NCBI RefSeq assembly: GCF_004027225.2
Contig: NC_044278.2
Coordinates: 51,847,411 to 51,911,410, forward strand
Length of the DNA stretch: 64,000 bases
Source of the DNA: Strigops habroptila
Lineage: Eukaryota > Chordata > Aves > Psittaciformes > Psittacidae
Direction of reading: 5' to 3'
A program made the translations under genes and the position numbers. Below, in pieces: positions 34,007 through 45,100 of the stretch (position 1 is the first letter of the stretch; each line of letters begins with the position of its first letter). A model generated the notes under the pieces. The model saw only the letters and a program-made list of their open reading frames with translations. It was not told where the DNA came from and did not search any database.

Positions 34007-34507
34007 TGTCATAAATTGCGACCACAACGGATCATAATCCAATTAAAATTTTATTAATTATAGCAAGTAGAATATGAGCAAAAACAGCGCTGGACGACAG
34101 GGGAGTCTGCGCTCCGCCACTGCCGTGCTGAGCAGTTCAAACAGTCCCTTTTTATACATCTTTACTTCCGTGTTCATGAAGTAGTGGAGGTACTCTGCGC
34201 ATGCTTCAGTTGTTGTTAGGGGGTCGTTTTCTACCTCCTGGTGGTCGTTGAGGCCGAAGTAAGAAGTCTTTCTCCTTTATCCCATAGTTGACCCCTCATT
34301 CACATGTCCTTATCTGGGGTTGTTTGTCCTGTTTCTGTCGGTTCCTGGAAGTCTGGCAGTTATCTCGCGATTGTGGTTATCTTATCTTACTCAAGCAGTG
34401 TCCGAGTTTCTGTCTGCATAAGCGATTTCACATCTTTGTTGCCTAACCTTTACATTGAGCTTAACATAAATCTTAATAAACAATATCCTAGTCCATAGTT
34501 TCTCACA
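34007..34507 (-). repeat. 5' LTR of the provirus (501 bp)
   Basis: Same edges as the 3' LTR. TATAAAAAGG lies at plus 34147-34156 and is the likely core promoter; AATAAA lies at 34050-34055. It has only one 75-bp U3 unit (34334-34408), the version with GGCAG. No other difference from the 3' LTR was seen. Confidence 0.97.
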
Positions 34508-34640
34508 GTTTGAGTAGCTGTTGTGCTTGTCACTGGGGTTGATGTAGCTGCTGTACTTGGAGTAGCTGTGTTGTCTGTTGTGGTCAGGGTCTGAGTAGCT
34601 GCTGTGCTTGTAGTTGGCATAGCTGCGTTGTCTGTTGCTT
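34508..34640 (-). repeat. Right part of the mucin-like tandem array
   Basis: Continuation of the 25042-25340 array. The minus frame reads Thr/Ala-rich units (TTSTAATQTLTTTDNTATPS). The marker TTGTCTGTTG recurs at 34571 and 34628, 57 bp apart because one unit has lost 24 bp. The distance from the marker at 25319 to that at 34571, less the provirus and one GTTT, is exactly 81 bp, which proves that both parts were one array. The right target duplication is at 34508-34511. Confidence 0.82.
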
Positions 34641-34645
34641 TGCCA

Positions 34646-35299
34646 TCAGATCCAGAGACATTTTTTTTCCCTTTGAAGGTGCTGGATAGTGTTGAGCAGG
34701 GCTCTGTAGGCATAGGCCAAGCCCCAGCACGTTGCCATGATTTGTCCCTCTCTGGTATAACCAGGACGACAGCACACCTCGTTTAAGTGTTTTACTAGTT
34801 TTTCCGAATGTTGCACTTGTTCAGTGGTGAAGTTCCAAAGCATTGGAGGGGCCCACTGGCCTAGGTACTTGCCCATACTATCCCACACACCCTGCCACTC
34901 ATAACTGTCCAGCCTCAGGGAAAATCTCTTGGTGGTCCTCCTATATCGTCGTCTAACCCTAGACCAGATTCGAACCTGATACTGCTGAACTTTTGAGATT
35001 AAACGAAATAGGATGTTCCTACGACGGGATGGCCGTGGGTAAAACACACTCCGTATGTTTGCCAACATGCTGATCCCCAGCACAATCAGCAGACAGGTTT
35101 CAAGGGTACTCAAAGGCCATCTAAAACCTTCAGAACTCTCAACTGCTGTTGCAAATAGGCTGGTGGGGGAACGGGGGGTGAAAGAGAATGCTTCCTTCAT
35201 AAGTTTACCCCCCGAGGAGAAAAAAAAAGATATGCAATTGCTAAAATATTTCATTATATACCTCCCAATGTATAGAGGTGATGGCCACGCTGGAAGCAT
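34646..35299 (-). CDS. Unrecognised ORF of the older LTR element (membrane segment plus Arg-rich region)
   Basis: A 217-residue frame from ATG 35299. It has a hydrophobic segment at about 66-82 (LETCLLIVLGISMLANI), a strongly basic region at about 91-128 (SRRRNILFR ... RVRRRYRRTTKRF), an aromatic middle (SYEWQGVWDSMGKYLGQWAPP) and a C-terminal part containing MATCWGLAYAYRALLNT. At its end an A8 run separates it by one base from the Thr-rich frame of the tandem array, so the two may once have been a single protein. In the other direction it shares its frame with 35303-35542, separated by one TAG. I do not recognise the family; it looks neither like Gag nor like Pol. Confidence 0.5.
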   Translation of the reverse strand: MLPAWPSPLYIGRYIMKYFSNCISFFFSSGGKLMKEAFSFTPRSPTSLFATAVESSEGFRWPLSTLETCLLIVLGISMLANIRSVFYPRPSRRRNILFRLISKVQQYQVRIWSRVRRRYRRTTKRFSLRLDSYEWQGVWDSMGKYLGQWAPPMLWNFTTEQVQHSEKLVKHLNEVCCRPGYTREGQIMATCWGLAYAYRALLNTIQHLQREKKCLWI

Positions 35300-35302
35300 A
35301 AA

Positions 35303-35542
35303 CTAGACCAGTTTCATGATCAATGAGTCTATTGTATTACAAGTCATTACCATGAAGTACAGTGAAACAAGAACCTTAGCCCAGGCCCCCCAGCCGATAA
35401 ACACTAAAACAGCAAATAGTGGCTGTAAATAAGGTACAACATGCTGAAACTCTGAGATCAAGCGCAACAAGTCTGAGAGCCAAATAATCACCATTGTGAC
35501 GAGTAGTAACAATGAATGCTTATCACAAATATGATTAAACAC
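35303..35542 (-). pseudogene. Hydrophobic upstream segment of the same unknown reading frame
   Basis: 79 codons in the same frame as 34646-35299, ending in TAG two codons before that ORF's ATG. There is no ATG start, only a GTG at 35542. It holds two or three hydrophobic stretches (LLLLVTMVIIWL, LQPLFAVLVFIGW, VLVSLYFMVM), as in a membrane protein. It lies about 40 bases downstream, in sense, of the tRNA-Lys primer site, so it occupies the place where gag would normally be. Function unknown. Confidence 0.4.
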
Positions 35543-35578
35543 ACTCTGGTCAGATCTGTCGTTATCTCAACCTTTCGA

Positions 35579-35596
35579 GCCCCACGTTGGGCGCCA
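35579..35596 (-). promoter_or_regulatory. Primer-binding site for tRNA-Lys of the older element
   Basis: In sense TGGCGCCCAACGTGGGGC, the classical primer site for tRNA-Lys(1,2), eight bases from the LTR edge. This fixes the orientation of the older element as minus and its LTR at 35605-36176 as the 5' LTR. Confidence 0.88.
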
Positions 35597-35604
35597 AAAA
35601 GAAC

Positions 35605-36176
35605 TGTCGTGGTTTGAGCCCAGCCGGTAACTCAGAACCACGCAGCCGCTCGCTCACTCCCCCCCCCCTTCTTCCTCCCCCCGCTCCCGGAGGGATGGGG
35701 AGGAGAATGGGAAGAATGTAACTCCCACGGGTTGAGATAAGAGCAGTCCCGCAACTAAGGTATAATACAAAACCACTACTGCTACCACCAATGATAATAA
35801 CGATTAGTGAAATAACAAGGGGAGAGGATACAATTGCTCACCACCCGCCGACCGATACCCAGCCCGACCCGAGCAGTGATCAGGGCCTTCCCGGGTAACT
35901 CCCCCCGGTTTATATACTGGGCATGACGTGCTGTGGTATGGAATACCCCTTTGGCTAGTTTGGGTCAGGTGCCCTGTCTCTGCTTCCTCCCGGCTTCCCC
36001 TCCTCCCTGGCAAAGCATGAGACTGAGGAAAGTCCTTGGTTGGAATAAGCATTACTTAGCAACAACTAAAAACATCGGTGTTATCAGCGTTGTTCCCAGG
36101 CTGAAAGTTAAAAAACACAGCACTGCACCAGCTACTAAGCAGGAGAAAAATGACTGCTATAGCTGAACCCAGGACA
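35605..36176 (-). mobile_element. 5' LTR of the older ERVK-like element that holds the provirus
   Basis: In sense it begins TGTCCTGGGTTCAGC and ends GGCTCAAACCACGACA, with TATATAAA at plus 35909-35916. It is the best preserved member of the LTR family in this window and the only one with a primer site next to it. A C-rich run (35657-35667) and a second pyrimidine-rich stretch lie near the 3' end. No matching 3' LTR of similar age is seen to the left of 25042. Confidence 0.88.
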
Positions 36177-39100
36177 GTAGTATGGAGTATTTCTGCAGAT
36201 TAATATGTATTTCCAATATTGAATGTGTTCAATTCCTTTTAGAGGTGAGGAAAATCACATGAGCATTCCTGTTTTGACTGAACTTATGATTCACTGAAAA
36301 TAAGACAAAAAATTACTTGACTGTCATGTCAGAAATGAATTGGTCATATGTCATCTAGTAAGAAATTAGTTTAATTTGCAGATCCCCTGAAAGTATTCTA
36401 GATGTTATGGAGCTTGTAATGAACAATAATTTATTTAGATATTGTTGACAGATCATTGTGTAATATGCCATGATCTGAATGATAGGAAAACTGACTGATG
36501 ATAATGGTAGCCCTATAATCTTTACTACATCACTGAGGTTTTTCTGAAACTGATGAAAACTATTATATTAAGGAGGTTAATATGAATATTATTCAGAGAA
36601 GCCATTGCAACTGATTCTGCTCTCCCATTCGGCAGTTTTGTATTGTTTTCAGACTAATATTTTTTAAATATACATGTTCAAATCACTTCAGGCCTGTCTT
36701 ATGTCTTTAGCTAAAAGTGAAATATAAATTGAGAGGGTATTATACATTCAAGATATAACAAAATATAGAACATTTGAATTGTTGAAACAACATTGTAGAA
36801 GACTGGAACAATAACCCTGAATCAGAATTAGAAAGTCAGCAACTGCAATTTCCATGCACTTGTTTCATCAGAAGTTAATATTCTCTGTTTTACAGTATTC
36901 TTTCCATCACAATTGACTGTAGTTGCCATTGCAATTTGTTAATAAAATAGAATAGAAAAATAATAGTATGATTTCTTAGTTTTCACAATGAAAGTGAAGA
37001 ACATGAATAATCTTTATTGGTTCTCATCGCTATAAAATATTGAAACAAAACATAAATGTAATGGGTTGAAATTGAAAAGAGTAACATTTCTTGATAACAG
37101 AAGTCAGGTACTATGTAGATATTGAGTTTATACATGTTTTTAATGATAGTGTCTTCTGGAATATCCTGCCTTGTAGAGTTTGTGCAGTGACACATGTAGT
37201 GCATTCCAGCATGTGGGAGAGTAGGCAGAGTACACTTACCTCCAGAGGTAGGCAGAGTACACTTTCTGCTTCAATGTGTGTTTCTTTTACATACTTGTTG
37301 TTTCGGTGAACCGTGTTGCTGTGTTTTATGCTAGCATGTGTTCTGTTGTGCCTAACATGATAGAAAACTTAGCTTTGTTGATCTTTATCATGGTCTGTTT
37401 GGATGAACCTCCCCATCTGTTGCATCAGTATTGAGGTTCAGGTTTATATCGGCAAGGTATATTGACAAGCATGGGCATGTTTGTAACATAGCTAAGCAAG
37501 GCACAAGGTGAGAGTCTGAGCTTAAGGGTAGCTCCCAAGCGAAAGCAGGGTTCCCTTAGCAAGTCTCCTTTTGAAGCAATTTCTCACAGATTATTTTTTT
37601 TTCTGTCCACAGCTGTCTCATTCAAGGCTACACAGCTGCACTACATCAGACCTGTACTTGAACACAGACAGCTAAACCTCTAGACTTGGAAGAGTTAGGG
37701 AGGTGCCCTCAGGATCCTGGCATCAATCACTTTGGATATTCTAAATAATAATAAAAAATTGGTCAAATTTATCATGTAAGTAAGAAGCCATAAAACTTAG
37801 GAAATCCAAGGTTTTACCTGAAAAGTGTATTATTCTGTTTAGTAAAGTGTATTATTCTATTTAGTAAAGTAAAAAAAAAAGACATTAAAACGTATCTATC
37901 TATATAACTGGTCAGTTTGCTGTGCTTTCTCTCTTTAGATAGTGTAGGCAATGTGAAGGAATTATGTAGACATAAGAATAATGGGTTCAGATAACCGTGC
38001 TTCCCAACTAATCACACAGAAGCCCTACTTATTTCTATATTCTGTTGTTCTCCCACATCTCCAATTGCACAGGTATGCCAGAGTAAATCCCAGAATCTTC
38101 ACAAGAACAAACTCTTAGTAGTCTTGTTTTCTTTCTTTTTTTAATGAGTATTAAAAGGGTAAGGAAAAGCACTTTATAAAAAAGGAAGCTGTGACACCTA
38201 CTCAAAGAAGTGAAAAAAGTTACCCATCTGGATTCTCGAAAATGCATTGTTCTCTCAGCTGTTTCAGGTATGTTTCATGCAGATGAAAGGTATTTATCCA
38301 CTTGGTTATATGTGTGATTTGTTTTTTTCTGAAAGCTTGTAAGGTAGCAATTAAAAACAAAAGTAAAGCACACTGTCACAAAATGTGCTGGATTAGACTG
38401 TGTGACATATTGCTCTAGGAAACTGTGGAAACCCAAGAATGTACTGATACCCATGTTATGCAATTATACTCTGAGCTGGAATAGAAGTGATTATAGCAAT
38501 AATGTTAAAGACTACATTCTCTAGCCTTTCCATCCATGCAATTAGGCCAGGTTAAAGTGATGGCAATGGTGACTGCTTCTTTGATGGATACTGCTCATAG
38601 ATATGTTTTGTCCTCTTTTTTTTGGACTACAGCCTGTTCCACTAAAGTTGCCTGAAGTGTCATCAAGGCTTTGCAGACAGATCTCAGTGTTTAGTTTGGT
38701 TTTATCATCAGCAAAATCCTTTCCACAAACAATGAACACTGCAGTATTCATTGCCAGTGGCACACAACAAAGTCTATTTTTGTTGCAGCCTAAGGTGCCT
38801 TTCCATGGCAGATCAACCTTCATCATTTTCTTTTCTGTAATATGTTCTGTCTTGCTGTTTCATTCAGTTATGTGACAAACGCATCTCTTGACATAACTAA
38901 TGGAACTGGGTGTGACATCTCACGTCACCTGCTCTAATACCTGACTAAAAGAGAGTTTGTGCTGATATAAAACATTTCAGGCTTCCAGGCATTGATTTAA
39001 GAAGGAAAGCATATTTCCCCCATTTACAAGCTTTGTAGAATTCTTTGTGGTCAGTGCCTGTTAGCAGCAATACTTTAAATAACAAGAATGTTCAGAGGTA

Positions 39101-42100
39101 GGCAGAGAATTTCTCATATTCTCTTCATTAATTAGCCTAACAAAGAGTGTTAGGTGAGGTGTTTTTGTATGAATGCTACTTTCAAAAGACAAGTTTTTAG
39201 GGATATCCTACCCTTTGTGGAAATTAGATAAATTACTGCAGAGCAGCTCCTTTCATTGAAAGTTAGTTCTCAGTGGGATTATGAAATGTCAGCAGTACAG
39301 AAACAAATACATATTACAAACCAATTTTCTTTAGTAGCTAATTTCCTTACACAGCATTGGTATAACTATGAGTCTAATGAAACTCTGAGGTAAAGGCAAC
39401 AAAAATATATACAAATTTCTCAGAGAGAGAAATAATTTTTTTTTTTTTTCCATTTGCTAGTGCTGCTTATATGAAATTATTTTATGTAAGAGAAATGTGG
39501 TAACACCAATATTAAGGTTTTTTTCTTTCTTCCTGTAATAAACTACAGTTTTAACACTTCCAAATTTTTCTTCCCAATTTTCCAAGAATGGAGTAATAAC
39601 TTAGATGTTTATATTTTGTAATCATTGGGTAATAACAATATTTTCCCTGTAAACTAGAATACACAAATGACCTATAATGCCAAGGGTAATCTGTGGAGAG
39701 TAAGGTGAGAAGACAGTTTGGCTCTGAAAGTTACTGTCACATTATATGAAAATGTAAAAAATAAAATGTGGAAAAGCACCATCTTTCACACACAGCATAA
39801 ACAAGCCCTCAGGTGTATTCACCACGTTTACTTCTATGTGTATGCAGAGTAATATGCATATCTTAGTCAGACATGACTGGCTAAGAGTCTGCATGGACTG
39901 GCTGAACAGGGAAAAGAACCTGTTGTATAGAATGTTCCCTTAGCAAAATGCTTTGTTAAGGGAGGAACAGAGCATCCTGCTGATCATAATCTGTGTAAAC
40001 TCCTAAAAATCTGTTCAATGTAAATTACATTCATTCAGTGTGTCCTATAACAGATTTGGATTATGAAATGATACACTGCATTACACTATAACCTTGGTCA
40101 GTTGATAGGAAGGAGCATGCCTACATGCTGAATATTGAAAGCATTCATTCAAATTACCTGCATTGCAGATAAGCCACTGTTAAATTCCTTCTGAAATCCT
40201 ATAGCATTTGATGTTACCTCCCATCCATGTAAAAAAGCCAGTTGTCACAAGATTGTATAATTAATTTCTCATGTATTATGTTGGAGACAGACAATTACTG
40301 TCAGTGCTCTCAGTACTGCAGGTTTTATCATCTTCCATAATAAAAGATACAGGTTTGGGATTTTTTTTTTTTTTATTTTTTTTTTTTTTTATTCTTTCTT
40401 TCCACTCTAGGGGAGGAAAACAGTGAGAGCTGTGTCAGCCTTTTTGCTTTTTGACCATGAACCTTGAAGAACTCACTCAGTTTAACAGCCTTAATATCTA
40501 TGCAGCACTATAAATAAGGAGCTGTTTTCAGAAGGTAGGTGCCATTTCAGGAGCAGATACAAAAGAGGGAAGAAAAAAGAGAAAGAAAGCAAACAAAGAG
40601 TTCAAATTGGGCAATCACCACCCTAACCCTTTTGACTTTGCTATAAATTATCATTCCATTGATGAAGAGAATTATATTTCATATGCACCAAGGTTATTTA
40701 GACAGAGAAATTCCTAGCACACATTCCTAGCACCTGTGTAGGTGCTAGGTGACCTTATTTTGCCAGTTTATTGTAACTTTAAGGGGCCAGATGTGGAGGA
40801 GCAACTGCTGGCAGTTGTTCCTCTGCATTAATTGATGCTTAAGAATGAAATTCATGAGGCAAGTAGCTGGCTAAAATTTTTGTATTTTGTTTTCCATAAC
40901 AAAAGGCTACTTTCTTTTTCTGTAAGGTGAAATCCCTTGTTTTTTGTTCACAAGAAATGTCCCTCACAACCACCTGCATTCCTGCATTCCTGTACTACTT
41001 TACATCCCTGCACAATATAAGGATTCATGTGTTATGCTTGCTCATTTTCATATTTATGTTTCAACCTTGTTCCCATGGGGTTTGTTGCTTGTTTTCCAGT
41101 AGTGTTGCCCCTTACAGCAGCAGGGCTTCGATATTGCCGCAGGCTTTCTAACATTACATCCCTGCAAATGTCAAATGGTGTTCCAGTGAAGCCTGCTGGC
41201 TCATTTGCTTGAATTTTCCCCCTCCAGGCTCTTTTTAGCTTTCTCTTCTTCTTCCCTCCTCCCTCAAGAGTCTGATGCTTGGCACATTTCCCAACTGCAT
41301 TAGTCATGCCAGAAATGGAACCACGTATCCTCAATTGAGCTGGTTCCACAAGCTGCCCAAGAGCCCTTATGAGACTAACAGACCATATAGTTTTGATAAT
41401 TTTTCTAGAAATACACTGTTTATGGACGAGGAAGCAGTAATTGTGTATTTCAAGTGCTCTTTCTGAGCTTGTAATAGTGATAACTGCAAAGATTTTCTGG
41501 TGTAAATGGGAAACGTAAGTTTATTATTTAAATGTGGCTAATTCTCTGGACTTCAAAAAAGCTTTGATAATCCAGAACCTTATATTTTTAAATACAAGCC
41601 TATTTGTACCTAGCTGTCAACATGTTACTCCTCAGGAGAGACCCTCTAGCACAGATATGCTATAGAGAGAGTTATGCTACATCTATCTGTATTAAAGCTA
41701 GTAAGAAATCTGTAAAACAGAAGAGAAAAAAAACCAAAACAATCTCCCAATAATTTTCTATTTGTTATCTCTTCATCAGGAAGAAAACCAAAAAAAAAAT
41801 CAGGAGTTTGATGTTCATAAATAAAAAAAAAAAAACTGGAACTTTTTGTCAATAAGCCCTTTGTGGTATTTTCCCCCCATATTTCTCCCACTAAACGTGT
41901 CTGCTTGTAAAATTCATTGTAATAACAGAGACATGGATAGCAATATGCAGATGTCTGATTTACAATCCTGCATTAAACTCCACTAAACTTCCATAATTTT
42001 TATAAATGAAGTGGAAATAGTTCCAGAAGAGTAAAATTCATTTTCACAAAACAGTGGTGAAGAGCGTGGAGAGATGGAGAAAGAAAACGCCTCCATGAAC

Positions 42101-45100
42101 ATGTTTATGGTCATATCTAGTGTATTCTTAATCCCAGACCACAACCCTAGTCATGGGCTGATGACATACTTCCTGTGACACATCCTACCACATGGTAGTG
42201 ACTGCTTCTGCTTCTGGCTCCACCTCCCACTTCACCTCCTGCTCCTGGTTGATCAATTAGAGTAAATGAACCAATAGTCAGTAACTCAAAGACACGTATT
42301 TTTTTTAATCAGAAAATTACTTTATTTAGATACAAACTGCCCTGTTTACAAAGGCTTGGTCAGATAACACATTCTGCTTAGTCTCTGTGGTATGTAGGTT
42401 CCTGACTTATCAGGTGCATAGTCCACTACGCTAGGTGTTCACTTGATGTTTTGCTTTCACTTGAAGTTACAAGAATCCAGATATCCATTTCAAAAACAGG
42501 AGTTTACAGAGGAAGCTACTAAACAACACAACCTTGAGGCTGACCTGCTGGAGCTGACAGCAGCACTAGCAACCATCTGTCATGTGTGTTTATTGTCAGA
42601 TGCAACTGTGTTAAACAGCTCAGGGGCTAAATTTGGGGAGGAGTTGGCAGCTCTGTGGCTGTAGAGTAAGAACAGAAGACCTTATTCTTAGATGTTTTGA
42701 GTTTTACCTCCCAATCCCACTCTCCAGTCTCTAGTTTAAAGCCAGAATTTCTAAGCAATAGGCTAAAGAAAAAATTCTCATATGTCCTCAGAGATCCAAG
42801 TTCTGTTCTTGTAATAACTTCTGTGAACTCTTTAATAATGACACAAAGAGGTTTTCCTTCCATCGTGATAGCTTGCAGCAAGGTAAAAAGTAGGAGTGTT
42901 CTGAGTGTAAAACTCTAAGATTTCCCACCTCTATGCAGCAAAGGACATTGTATGAGAAACTGGGAGATCACACAATTTAGAACAGGGGACCCAGCTTCTG
43001 GGCTGGAGCTCCACATGGGGCAATTCACACAGATGACAGCTTTTGCTTAGCAAAGATAAAGTGCTCAATATTTTAAAATATTATGTGAACTACTTTTTAC
43101 AAATTCTGTACTACCTGGGAAACTCGTTTGCAAGCATGTGTATTATAAGTAAGGTGGTGGCTTAAATAGTCTATGAAGAGTAGTTTTGCAAAAGAAAAAA
43201 AATATCTTACCTTCTTCCAAATTATAATTTGAGGGTTTTGTGTTGTTTTGCTTTTGGTGGAAAGAAGTTTTGACTTGTTTCATTTACTTCTGATTTTGTT
43301 TTGTTCTTTTTTTTTTTTTTTTTTTTCATATTTGAATGGAATTTCCTTTACAAGAGAGAACTTCTGGAATATATGAAAGAAGAGTAGCATAATTTAGCTT
43401 TGTTTCTTGAAATATTTCATAGCCCATGATTATATAATAGTACTAAGAACCACATTTAAGCTCTGTTCTACTCACCTACTCACCCCTCATTTCCTGTACT
43501 GTCATTCTCGTTTATAATAAGCATTAAAAAGAATGATAAACACAGAAGATGAATAATTAATAAACTAAATAACAAGTACTAAAGATTAGATGGAAGCATT
43601 TTATGAACTGTGAAAAAGACTCATCATTTTTAGTGACTGCAAATTCATGTATTAATTTCTTTTCCCCTAATGAGAATGTTTCTAAGTCACTGAAACTACA
43701 TCTCAGCTTAAAATATATCAAGGGAAAATTATTAAGCAGTTACTTGTTGTCGTTTGCATAGCATATACACATTCTCTGTGAAATTTATCACACTGTTAAA
43801 GTAGCAGTGGAAAGCCAAAAGGAGTATTTATTTGAGATGTTTTTTTCTACAAACAATTAACCATGCAGAGGTAATCCTTCTGGAAAATGGTTGGTCTTAA
43901 ACAATCAGCTAAATAGCTGTTCTCTGTAAAGTCTTGAGGGATTGGACTTTGAAGAATATTTTTGCTAAGGACTTCTCCCCAGAAAACCCCATATTTCATT
44001 TTTCTCTTCTGACGTGAGTTTTGGTGTGAAGTAGGAAGAAGAGATATTTAAGAAAAAATATTTTGAAACAATGTGTAGAAGAAATGGTGTCTTTTGTGTA
44101 AAGACTTTTTTTGCAAGAAATATGCTTCTGATTAATTTTCTTGTTCTCCAGGTAAAATCAAAAACATGATTAGATTCTTGTTACATGGTTTGTGAAATTG
44201 AACTGAGAATCTGAATTCAAACACTTAGAAACCTTTAAAACAAATATTAACAATCAAGTTCTTTAATATGTTAACGATTTTTATGTGGTCAAAGGAAAGT
44301 TTCAAAATTTAGTCAAAATGAAAACAAATCATCCATCACTGGGGAAAAAGGTGTCCTCTTTACAAGTGATATTGTAAACACTTTACAGAAAAAAAAAAAA
44401 AAGGCCTCCTTCTTTTTTCCTGTCCAATTGATCATCAAAGAAATCTCATTACTCAAATCATTCTGAATACACATTTCAGAAATGTCTTTCAAACATACTT
44501 ATATTTGCTATTATGCAGAAGTATGTATTACACAGAAGTATCTGCTATTGAAAGCACATCAAGAGATCAAACCCATTTTTTTTATATTCTAGTAAAGCAA
44601 AACATCTGAAGAACGGTGGAGGGCCTTGCCCATGGTTGTATGCAAGCTCAAGACTAGAATATGAAAGCCACAAAACTACAGAATGATGCTTTCCACCCAT
44701 TCTGCCTTCCAGAAAAAAAGTAATGAAGTTGTCAAAGCTAAAACAGTCATTCTCACACAAAGCATGGGAGAATGAGCCCATGCAGCTTGTATTCAACTCA
44801 CATCTGTAGTTTTCAAATAGAAGTTAAAATTAATTTAAATTTCAACTTTAAGTGTACAGAAGGCTTAAAAATGAAAATCAATTAAAATTGATAGTAAGTT
44901 GCAGCAAGTAAGGTTTCGACAACAAAAAATATATTCAGCCAAATGGAAGAGAGAGACATCAAATTATTCTTTTCTCCCAAGTAAAGTATGTGTAACTTAC
45001 ATTTCCCAGTAGAAATGTCATTATACTTTTTCAATAAAAGTTTCTTAATAAAAAGTGTTTTCCAAAGATTTGCATTTATGAAGATTAGGAAATATTTTTA

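Larger units (their letters stand above)
25341..34507 (-). mobile_element. Complete gammaretrovirus-like endogenous provirus
   Basis: The layout, read on the minus strand, is 5' LTR (34007-34507), tRNA-His primer site, leader, gag, UAG, pro-pol, an extra region, env, polypurine tract and 3' LTR (25341-25916). LTR edges are TG...CA. Evidence for a gamma-type virus: PPPY late motif, a single CCHC knuckle in Gag, gag and pol in the same frame separated by UAG, and an Env with CWLC, a CX6CC motif and an immunosuppressive-like heptad. I saw no base differences between the LTRs outside the 75-bp repeat, so the insertion is young. Breaks: one TGA in pol and two TAGs in the extra reading frame between pol and env. 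It lies inside an older LTR element. Confidence 0.97.

Noticed and set aside
33803..34042. 79-codon minus frame across the LTR edge and leader
   Set aside because: It begins inside U5, crosses the primer site and has no similarity to a known leader protein.
24256..36176. LTRs at 24256-24629 and 35605-36176 as the two LTRs of one older element
   Set aside because: They have the same orientation, but they differ strongly in sequence, the left one lacks a large internal block, and a CR1 tail lies between it and the array. Independent insertions are more likely.
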